This document shows positions 1 to 8,160 of a stretch of DNA of 10,948 bases, in pieces. Position numbers and translations under genes: made by a program. This stretch comes from Actinosomnolentus pattersoniae (SeqCode). Its GTDB lineage: Bacteria; Actinomycetota; UBA4738. The stretch is from the NCBI GenBank assembly GCA_013817655.1, contig JACDCJ010000047.1, positions 1 through 10,948 of the forward strand, given 5' to 3'. The notes beneath the pieces are model-generated. The model saw only the letters and a program-made list of their open reading frames with translations, had not been told where the DNA came from and did not search any database. Each line of letters begins with the position of its first letter. Position 1 is the stretch's first letter.

Positions 1-1344
1 GAGCTGTGGCTTCGTTCTCCGGTCCGGTTTCGCTATCCGCTGCTCATCGTCTTCGCCGCGATGGCCGCCTACGGCCTGCAGGCATGGGTGGACCGCAGTC
101 ACCCGCACTGGAGGGGAGCGTCCATCAGGTTGGTCTGGCTTCTCCCGGCCGTGCTCCTGTTCGTCCTTCTCCCGCTGGCGGCCGGGAGCCGGCCCGCGCA
201 GTACGGCATCTTCGCGCTTGCGTCCGTGTGCGCCCTCCCGCTCCTGTTGGTCCTGGCGCGAGGGCGGGCGTGGGCGGGAGCCGGGTTGGTGGCCCTCCTG
301 ACCGTGGAGCTGGTCACCACCGGGTTGATCGTGCAGACGAGCAGACCCTCGAAGGCGGCCCCCAACCGCCTGGAGGAGGCGTCGTCGGAGACCGCGGAGA
401 GCTCGGCGTTCGCGAAGTTCCGCAGCCCTTTCATCGACCCCGATGACTATCTGACGCCCGGTCCCATCGGCCGGGCGATGCTCGAGAACGCCGAGAGCTA
501 CGGCCGGTACCTCTCCTTCTACCCGGGCCTGACGGCCGGGATCGAACGCGGATTCCTCACGCGGCAGGGAGCGACCGACTGGCCCCACTACGAGAATGGT
601 AGGTCGATACTGCTGGGACTCGACGAGGTGCTCGGCTACTCGCCCGTCCAGATCGACCGCTACTGGAGGCTCGTCAGGCGCGTCGACGAGACCCCGATCT
701 ACTACAACTCGGCGAGCTTCGAGACGCTGCATCCGCCGCTGCTTCGGCTCTTCGGCGTCGAATGGGTGATCCGCCCGGCCACGGCGGAGCCCCCGCCCGG
801 CGCCTCGCGAGTCGCCACGGAGGAACGCTACGCGCTATACCGTCTCGCGCATCCGCAGCCCAGGGCGTCGATGGTGTTCCTGACTGAGGTGGCTGGCTCC
901 CCCACCGAGGCCCTGGACCTCGTTCTGCGACCGACCTTCGATCCGGCGAGGACCGCCATCGTCGAGGGAGGGCCGCCCCTGCCGACTCCCGATGGGCCGG
1001 CGGCGCCGGGGGGCTCGGCCGAGTACCAGGAAACCCACCCCGAGGACGTCCGAATACGAACCACCGCCACCGCACCGGGCCTGCTCGTCGTCCGCAACGT
1101 CTTCGACGAGAACTGGCGGGCGACGGTGGACGGACGCCCGGTGGCGGTCGAGCGGGTCGACTACCTCCTTCAGGGCGTGCGCGTGCCTCCCGGCACGCAC
1201 GAGGTCCGTCTCACCTACCTGGACACCGCGATCGGGGTCGGGTTGGCGATCTCGGTGGGGGCGTGGGTAACCGCGATCGCCGTCATGGCGTGGCTGTGGG
1301 CCCGAAGGCGGCGGGTGCGCCGTGGCCAGAACGCCGCGGATTAG
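1..1344 (+). CDS. YfhO-family polytopic membrane protein, C-terminal part (5' truncated by window edge)
   Basis: The frame is open from base 1, so the ATG at 61 is probably internal and the gene starts outside the window. The 447 visible residues show hydrophobic segments at about 14-30, 44-61, 69-86 and 92-111. A large soluble, presumably extracytoplasmic domain follows (about 112-408), then a final membrane helix (410-432) and an Arg-rich cytoplasmic tail. The C-terminal module contains NVFDENWRATVDGRPV followed by a V-P-x-G-x-H-x-V segment. This matches the hallmark of YfhO/PF09586 proteins, where a 'W-x-A-x-V-D-G' beta module precedes the last helix. Family members are GT-C-like membrane proteins linked to glycosylation of cell-envelope polymers; the substrate here cannot be read from sequence. 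The TAG stop abuts the prfB stop on the other strand with no spacer. Family call is fairly sure, function is inference. Confidence 0.8.
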   Translation, partial: ELWLRSPVRFRYPLLIVFAAMAAYGLQAWVDRSHPHWRGASIRLVWLLPAVLLFVLLPLAAGSRPAQYGIFALASVCALPLLLVLARGRAWAGAGLVALLTVELVTTGLIVQTSRPSKAAPNRLEEASSETAESSAFAKFRSPFIDPDDYLTPGPIGRAMLENAESYGRYLSFYPGLTAGIERGFLTRQGATDWPHYENGRSILLGLDEVLGYSPVQIDRYWRLVRRVDETPIYYNSASFETLHPPLLRLFGVEWVIRPATAEPPPGASRVATEERYALYRLAHPQPRASMVFLTEVAGSPTEALDLVLRPTFDPARTAIVEGGPPLPTPDGPAAPGGSAEYQETHPEDVRIRTTATAPGLLVVRNVFDENWRATVDGRPVAVERVDYLLQGVRVPPGTHEVRLTYLDTAIGVGLAISVGAWVTAIAVMAWLWARRRRVRRGQNAAD

Positions 1345-2461
1345 CTAGGTCGAACGGTCGCCGCCGGTCGCCCGCCAGCGAAGGAACGCCTCGATGAACC
1401 GGTCGATGTCGCCGTCGAGAACGGCGTCGACGTTTCCCACCTCGAGGTTCGTCCGGTGATCCTTGACCATCCGGTATGGATGCAGGACGTACGAACGGAT
1501 CTGCGATCCGAACTCGATGCCCATCTGCTCCCCGCGGATGCTCTCGATCCTCTCCTCCCTCTCCCGCCGGGCCCTCTCGGCGAGTCGCGCCTTCAGGATC
1601 CGCATCGCGACGGCCCGGTTCTGCAGCTGGGAGCGCTCGTTCTGGCACGCCGCCGTGATGCCGGTGGGCAGGTGGGTGATCCGAACGGCAGAGTCGGTCG
1701 TGTTGACCGACTGGCCGCCCGCGCTCGAGGAGCGGTAGACGTCGATCCGAAGATCCTTCGGATCGATCTCGAGGGCTTCCACTTCCTCCGGGAGCAAGGG
1801 GATGGCGTCCAGGCTGGCGAAGGATGTGTGGCGCCTGTGGGCCTGGTCGTAGGGCGAGAGCCGGACCAGCCGGTGGACGCCCCGCTCGGCGTTCAGCAGG
1901 CCATAGGCGTTCGTGCCCTTGATGGTGAGGGTGGCGCCCTTGATCCCGGCCTCCTCGCCCGGCACGACCTCGTCGAGCTCCGCCTCCAGGCCCTCGCGCT
2001 CGACCCAGCGCAGATACATCCGCAGGAGCATCTCCGCCCAGTCCTGTGAATCGATGCCGCCGGCGCCAGCGTGGAGGCTGACGATGGCATCGCTCGCGTC
2101 GTACTCCCCCGACAGCAGGTTGGCGAGCTCCACGCGGTCGAGCTCCGCCTCGAGCGCCGACAGCTTCGCGGTCAGCTCCGCCTGAAGCTCACGGTCGGAT
2201 TCCCCGCTCAGGAGCTCCTCCAGGACGAGGAGATCGTCAACCTGCTTCACCAGTGAGGACTCACGCTGGATGTCGGCGTTCAGCCGGGAGAGCTCGGTGG
2301 TCAGGCGTTGGCCCAGGGAGGAGTCGTCCCAGACGCCCGGCTGGGAGAGCTCGGCCTCCAGGGACCGAGCACGCTCCCGCTTGGGCTCGACGTCAAAGGT
2401 ACTCCTTCGCGCTCGCCACCCTGCGAGCCAGTTCCTCGATGCGGTCGGAGTGTTCGCTCAT
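1345..2461 (-). CDS. prfB: Peptide chain release factor 2 (RF2), expressed by programmed +1 frameshift
   Basis: RF2 recognises UGA and UAA stop codons and triggers peptidyl-tRNA hydrolysis. Translation starts at ATG 2461, three bases after the secA stop, and reads 22 codons to CTT (2398-2396), where an in-frame TGA (2395-2393) blocks the frame. A +1 slip onto GAC (2394-2392) continues for 349 codons to TAG at 1347-1345, giving 371 aa against 365 in E. coli. The catalytic GGQ lies at residues 248-250 of the fused product. The stop-recognition tripeptide, normally SPF, reads SPY at 202-204. Flanking blocks (GVHRLVR, RRHTSF, RIDVYRSS, TTDSAVRITHLPTG) are textbook RF2. No strong Shine-Dalgarno precedes the ATG, so coupling to secA translation is likely. 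Expression should be self-limiting, because active RF2 terminates at the internal UGA and scarce RF2 favours the shift. Confidence 0.97.
2392..2407 (-). promoter_or_regulatory. prfB: prfB programmed +1 frameshift site
   Basis: On the - strand the sequence reads AAGGAG TAC CTT TGA C. It has an internal Shine-Dalgarno-like AAGGAG (2407-2402), a 3-nt spacer codon TAC, the slippery CTT codon (2398-2396), the in-frame TGA (2395-2393) and the following C. Spacing and order match the well-known E. coli site (AGGGGG TAT CTT TGA C). The upstream 22 codons and the downstream RF2 frame join only by a +1 shift here, so this is a recoding site rather than a sequencing error. Confidence 0.96.
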
Positions 2462-2464
2462 CGG

Positions 2465-5167
<2,703 letters not shown>

Positions 5168-5172
5168 GGCCA

Positions 5173-5177
5173 CTCCC
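5173..5177 (-). promoter_or_regulatory. Ribosome binding site favouring the second GTG of secA
   Basis: GGGAG on the - strand overlaps the first possible GTG (5173) and lies 5 nt before the second GTG (5167). The spacing argues that translation begins at 5167. Confidence 0.55.
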
Positions 5178-5222
5178 GCAGATCGATCGGTGTCCGGGGA
5201 GGTGTGCCTCCCCTCGAGCCCG

Positions 5223-5228
5223 ATTATA
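5223..5228 (-). promoter_or_regulatory. Probable -10 element of the secA promoter
   Basis: A perfect TATAAT on the - strand lies in the 128-nt gap between the response regulator stop and the secA start. In DNA this GC-rich a chance match is uncommon. No good TTGACA lies 16-18 nt upstream, so the -35 is weak or absent. Transcription would begin near 5216, leaving a leader of roughly 50 nt. The rest of this gap (5174-5295) holds only a loose GGCCGG/CCGGCC inverted repeat (5246-5251 and 5268-5273) without a U-tract. Confidence 0.5.
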
Positions 5229-5295
5229 GGTTGAGGCTCTCGCTTGGCCGGTTGAGAGAAGGCGTGGCCGGCCCGCGCATGGCGTCGCGGAGGCC

Positions 5296-5982
5296 CTAGG
5301 TGATCTCGAGTAGCTTCTCGCGCACCGCGTAGACGACGGCCTCCATCCGGGACCGGAGGTGCAGCTTCTCCAGGATGTTCCGGATGTGGTTCTTCACGGT
5401 GTTCTCCGATATGAACAGGGCGCGGCCGATGTCCCGGTTGTTCTTTCCCTGGGCCACCAGCTTCAGGACCTCCATCTCGCGTTCGGTCAGCCGGGGCGCG
5501 GCGAACTGCTGCTGGGCGTCGGCCCGCTTCGACATCGCCGCGAACTCGGCTAGGAGCTTCGAGGCCATCTGAGGGGACAGGCGCGACTGCCCGGCGGAGA
5601 CCGACCGGACCGCGTCTGCCACCTCGTCGATCGATATCTCCTTGAGCAGATAGCCCGACGCCCCGGCCTTGATCGCCTCGTAGAGGTCGGCCTCCTCATC
5701 GGAGATCGTGAGCATCAGGATCTTCACGTGTGGGAGGAGATCGCGAATCTCCCGGGTGGCCTCGATCCCGGAGCGCTTCGGCATCCGGACGTCCATGAGC
5801 ACCACATCCGGCATCAGTTGTTGAGCCTTCGCGACCGCCTCGAACCCGTCCTGAGCCTCGCCGACCACCTCGATGTCCGGCTCCTGGCGAAGAACCATCT
5901 GCAGGCCGCGACGGAACACCGCGTGGTCATCGACGATGAGCACCTTCAGGGTGTCGTCCTCGGCGATCTCGCCGGTACGCAA
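5296..5982 (-). CDS. NarL/FixJ-family response regulator (REC + LuxR-type HTH)
   Basis: A two-component response regulator, presumably a DNA-binding transcription factor activated by phosphorylation. Counting from TTG 5982, the receiver domain covers about residues 12-130: acidic pair D18/D19 in VLIVDDH, phospho-acceptor D64 in LMDVRMP, switch Thr92 in LTISDEE and Lys114 in YLLKE. The LuxR/GerE helix-turn-helix follows at about 164-220 (LTEREMEVLKLVAQGKNN, ISENTVKNHIRNILEKL). I chose the TTG because GGAGG (5992-5988) sits 5 nt before it. The alternative GTG at 6012 has no good Shine-Dalgarno and would add ten poorly structured residues. No histidine kinase is adjacent. It starts 43 nt after the hpf stop (13 nt with the GTG start), so it is probably in the hpf transcript. 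Family is sure; the signal and targets are unknown. Confidence 0.93.
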   Translation of the reverse strand: MRTGEIAEDDTLKVLIVDDHAVFRRGLQMVLRQEPDIEVVGEAQDGFEAVAKAQQLMPDVVLMDVRMPKRSGIEATREIRDLLPHVKILMLTISDEEADLYEAIKAGASGYLLKEISIDEVADAVRSVSAGQSRLSPQMASKLLAEFAAMSKRADAQQQFAAPRLTEREMEVLKLVAQGKNNRDIGRALFISENTVKNHIRNILEKLHLRSRMEAVVYAVREKLLEIT

Positions 5983-5987
5983 GTGAT

Positions 5988-5992
5988 CCTCC
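5988..5992 (-). promoter_or_regulatory. Ribosome binding site that sets the TTG start of the response regulator
   Basis: GGAGG on the - strand with a 5-nt spacer to TTG 5982. It is the only strong Shine-Dalgarno near the N-terminus of this gene. Confidence 0.65.
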
Positions 5993-6025
5993 GACCCGAG
6001 GGGCGCGGGCACCTGTGAAGACTAC

Positions 6026-6394
6026 CTACTCGGAAGTACTAGATCCATCGGTACTAGTGCGCGAGGATTGTAGACGATTCCGCCGGCCGGTCAGGCGAGC
6101 CCGAAGGCGCCCGCGATAGGACGAGATCTGGCGCTCCAGGCGTTGAGCGACCTGATCCAGAGCGGATTCCACGTCGTCCCCCCAGGCTTCCGCGCGGAAC
6201 GTCCTGCGGGCCATGTCACAGGCCACCTGAATCCGGTGACTCCCGCCCGTCCTCGGGTTGAGATCACCGATGATCTCGACCTCGAGGCGGAGGACCCGTG
6301 GATTCAGCCGCTCGATCTTCGCGAGCTTGTGTTCCGCGGCCCGCCGGATCTGGTCCGTGATGTGGATGCCACGCCCCCTGACGACCAGATCCAC
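6026..6394 (-). CDS. hpf: Ribosome hibernation promoting factor, short form (HPF/RaiA, S30AE domain)
   Basis: HPF/RaiA proteins bind the decoding region of the 30S subunit and silence ribosomes in stress or stationary phase. The 122-aa product opens VDLVVRGRGIHITDQIR (first Val translated as Met) and continues with the S30AE pattern (KLAKIERLNPRVLRLEVEI, HRIQVACDMARRTFRAE, DDVESALDQVAQRLERQI). It ends in a basic then Ser/Thr-rich tail of about 25 residues. The C-terminal dimerisation domain of long HPF is absent, and the next gene begins within tens of bases. The start is GTG 6394, preceded by AAGGAGGG with a 7-nt spacer. An upstream in-frame GTG at 6451 would fall inside the structured leader and add an unrelated basic extension. 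The domain call is firm; a 70S-dimerising role as in long HPF is unlikely. Confidence 0.92.
   Translation of the reverse strand: MDLVVRGRGIHITDQIRRAAEHKLAKIERLNPRVLRLEVEIIGDLNPRTGGSHRIQVACDMARRTFRAEAWGDDVESALDQVAQRLERQISSYRGRLRARLTGRRNRLQSSRTSTDGSSTSE
6036..6057. repeat. Short direct repeat GTACTAG (2 copies, 15-bp period)
   Basis: GTACTAG occurs at 6036-6042 and 6051-6057, inside the last codons of hpf and just upstream of the response regulator. Each copy overlaps a small palindrome (AGTACT at 6035-6040, ACTAGT at 6053-6058). The patch is AT-richer than its surroundings. It could be a binding site for an autoregulating response regulator, or merely the repeated Ser-Thr-Ser coding at the HPF tail. 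Confidence 0.4.
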
Positions 6395-6401
6395 GCCGCC
6401 T

Positions 6402-6409
6402 CCCTCCTT
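6402..6409 (-). promoter_or_regulatory. hpf: Strong ribosome binding site of hpf
   Basis: AAGGAGGG on the - strand with a 7-nt spacer to GTG 6394. It decides the hpf start and lies just downstream of the structured leader, outside its closing stem. Confidence 0.85.
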
Positions 6410-6428
6410 CGTTCGGGGCTTCCGCCTG

Positions 6429-6603
6429 GCTGACCTGGTCTTTGGCCCCACACTCGCCTGCCGAGGGGTTCGCCCTCGTAACGAGGGCTTAGCGCCTTCT
6501 CCTGGCCGGCGACCGGCCGGGGCAGGACTTACATCTAAGCCGCACCATGATCAGCGACCAAGGGTCGCCTTACGTGGGTCGTTTCGCCTGCGACTGGCAT
6601 CGA
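6429..6603 (-). ncRNA. Structured leader RNA upstream of hpf, candidate raiA-motif ncRNA
   Basis: The 209 nt between the comF stop and hpf GTG carry no credible gene but fold well on the - strand. A closing stem pairs 6545-6553 (CTGATC, bulged A, TGG, given as RNA strand) with 6430-6438 (CCAGGTCAG). Inside it, GGCTTAG (6541-6535) pairs with CTAAGCC (6492-6486), enclosing TCCT/AGGA and a 6-bp GGCCGG/CCGGCC hairpin (6518-6504) with loop TCG. Next come a CTCG/CGAG hairpin (6485-6475) and a CCCC..TCG/CGA..GGGG hairpin (6468-6446). The loop of the last, GGCAGG (6462-6457), is exactly complementary to CCTGCC (6526-6521), giving a pseudoknot. A GCGACC/GGTCGC hairpin (6568-6554) lies 5' of the closing stem. 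Established knowledge: a raiA RNA motif of about 200 nt occurs upstream of raiA/hpf in Firmicutes and Actinobacteria. Structure is seen; class membership is inferred from context. Confidence 0.55.
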
Positions 6604-7347
6604 CTACCGGGAGGATCTCTCCCGGGCAACCACAGACCCAAGCTGAAGCCCAGCCGGAGTATAGCAACGGGGGGGTAGAGGGCCTCCCAGTGAACGCGCC
6701 ACGGTGACCACACCGACCTCCAACGCCCCCGCCGCCCGAAGTGCGCCAGCACACTCGGCTGCCGTTGCACCCGTCGTCAGAACATCATCGACGAGCAGCA
6801 CGCGGGCCGGAGCACGCGCGACAGCGACGAAAGCCCCCGCGAGGCCGAGCCGCCGCTCGGAGGCCGACCGGCGGGACTGAGGGGGCGTTTCCACCACTCG
6901 CCGGAGCAACCCCGCGATCGGAAGGGAGGCCGCCGAAGCCATCGCTCGGGCGAGCACCTCCGCCTGATCGAACCCCCGGGCGCGGCGGCGGCGCCTGCCG
7001 AGCGGCACCCATGTCACGATGTCGGGAAGGCGGGCGCCGTCGAGCAGCCCGGCGATGGCGGGAGCGAATACCTCCGCGGTCGATCGAGCGCCGTCGAACT
7101 TCACTCGCAGGAGCGCCCGCCTCACCGTGCCCTCGTAGAGGAAGGCCGCACGGCTCCAGGAGACCTCGAGCGGGGGGCAGTCGGGACACTCGTCGACGTA
7201 GCGCTCCATCGGCGTTCCGCATCGGCGGCATCCGGGCGGCCGGAGCGGCACCAGAAGAGCCGAACACGCGAGACAGAACGGCACCCCAGCGCCCGAGCAG
7301 CCGGCGCATCGGCGGGGGAACAGGGCTTCGAAGAGCGCATTGAACAT
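6604..7347 (-). CDS. comF: ComF-family amidophosphoribosyltransferase-like protein
   Basis: ComF/GntX-type proteins combine an N-terminal zinc ribbon with a phosphoribosyltransferase fold; in competent bacteria ComFC aids uptake or processing of transforming DNA. The 247-aa product begins MFNALFEALFPRRCAGC, a typical family start. It has four CxxC pairs (Cys14/17, 25/28, 40/43, 54/57). GFDQA (125-129) and the PRPP loop VLLVDDVLTTGAT (183-195) are intact. About 28 residues after the usual end (VARS) form an unconserved tail. No Shine-Dalgarno is evident before ATG 7347, and a 51-nt gap separates it from the preceding gene. Other competence genes are not in the window, so the role is open. The gene immediately precedes the structured RNA and hpf, a known neighbourhood for comF. 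Confidence 0.92.
   Translation of the reverse strand: MFNALFEALFPRRCAGCSGAGVPFCLACSALLVPLRPPGCRRCGTPMERYVDECPDCPPLEVSWSRAAFLYEGTVRRALLRVKFDGARSTAEVFAPAIAGLLDGARLPDIVTWVPLGRRRRRARGFDQAEVLARAMASAASLPIAGLLRRVVETPPQSRRSASERRLGLAGAFVAVARAPARVLLVDDVLTTGATAAECAGALRAAGALEVGVVTVARSLGGPLPPRCYTPAGLQLGSVVARERSSR
6607..6625 (-). repeat. Perfect 7-bp inverted repeat ending at the comF stop codon
   Basis: CCGGGAG and CTCCCGG flank a 5-nt loop within the last comF codons, ending directly next to the TAG stop (6606-6604). There is no U-tract, so it is not a convincing intrinsic terminator. It could protect or separate the comF message from the leader RNA that follows. Confidence 0.45.
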
Positions 7348-7398
7348 GGGTGGGGAGCGTACGCGGGGCCTAGGACAGTCCCGCGCTACGCCGTCCTG

Positions 7399-8160
7399 TC
7401 AGGGCAGGTCGAGGGCCACCGGATCCGAGGACTCTCCCGATGGCAGACGCATCAGAAGGCTCAGCGAGGCGGCGGAGCTCGGAACCGGATAGGCGACGCT
7501 CCGACGCTCGGGACGGGACGGACGAGCCGAGGTCGCCGGCCCGGCCGCGGGGAGGGGCTCGAGTGCCTCCCCGTCCGCCACCAGGACCGCCCAGGCCTCG
7601 GGCTCGAGGGGAAGATCGTGATCCTTGCCCCCACCGGCCGTTCGCGCCGCCGCCTCCCGGACCCCGGGCACCTCCTGCGGGCGCCACACCACGGTGGTCG
7701 CATCCCTTCCGAGCTCGACCCGTTCCACGCGGAAGCCGCGATCTCCGACACGCAGGAGGGAGTCCACGCGAATCGTGCCCCGGCGTACGTCGCCCCGTGG
7801 CCAGAGGACGCTGAACGCGCGGCTGCCGTACTCGTACGACCGGGCCCCGTCGACCTGGATGGACGACCGGACCTCGTACCAACCGGGGGGGAGATCGGCG
7901 ATCGAAGCCTCGAAGGGGACGAACAGGTCCCTTCCCGGGGCCACGTTCACCGCGACCGCGGGGGCGGGTACGGGACGCTCCGGGCCGACCGGTACGCGAG
8001 CCACCCTCACCGAGCGCAGCTCGATGGCGTGGGGATTTCCATCGGCGCCCTGAAGCACGAACGCCCCTTTGATCGTGGCCGGGAACCGCTCGAAGCGGGT
8101 TCGAAGGCTCACCGGTGGAACGTGCTTCGACCCCACGTCGGTCAGGTGCCCTGCTCCCAC
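7399..8160 (-). CDS. Unrecognised protein, probably beta-rich
   Basis: I do not recognise this 253-aa protein. It has no signal peptide, no membrane segment, no Cys motif and no known catalytic signature. Residues about 25-160 alternate hydrophobic and polar residues with Gly/Pro turns (for example LPPGWYEVRSSIQVDG, and FRVERVELGRDATTVVW), as expected for one or two beta-sandwich domains. A Pro/Ser/Arg-rich stretch (about 200-225) leads to a short C-terminal segment. The longest frame starts at GTG 8160 and overlaps the ahcY end by 19 nt. GTG codons at 8136 (5 nt after the ahcY stop) and 8112 are alternatives, and none has a strong Shine-Dalgarno, so translational coupling to ahcY is likely. 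Codon composition matches its neighbours and the comF gene follows after 51 nt. It is a real gene by length, frame and packing; function unknown. Confidence 0.75.
   Translation of the reverse strand: MGAGHLTDVGSKHVPPVSLRTRFERFPATIKGAFVLQGADGNPHAIELRSVRVARVPVGPERPVPAPAVAVNVAPGRDLFVPFEASIADLPPGWYEVRSSIQVDGARSYEYGSRAFSVLWPRGDVRRGTIRVDSLLRVGDRGFRVERVELGRDATTVVWRPQEVPGVREAAARTAGGGKDHDLPLEPEAWAVLVADGEALEPLPAAGPATSARPSRPERRSVAYPVPSSAASLSLLMRLPSGESSDPVALDLP

Noticed and set aside
5246..5273. GGCCGG/CCGGCC inverted repeat downstream of the response regulator as an intrinsic terminator
   Set aside because: The loop is 16 nt and no U-tract follows on the - strand, so termination here is not supported.
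6395..6451. N-terminal extension of hpf from GTG 6451
   Set aside because: It adds 19 basic residues not seen in the S30AE family, its start lies inside a predicted stem, and the strong Shine-Dalgarno serves GTG 6394.
6445..6600. A cyclic-di-GMP-I riboswitch or a tRNA in the comF-hpf gap
   Set aside because: Fragments resemble parts of each (an ACG-AAGGC run, a GGTTCG-like loop), but the required core motifs and cloverleaf are missing. The observed stems and pseudoknot fit neither.
7348..7398. A terminator or promoter between the unrecognised gene and comF
   Set aside because: Only weak pairing (AGGAC with GTCCT, 17-nt loop) and no recognisable -10/-35 elements; nothing supportable in these 51 nt.
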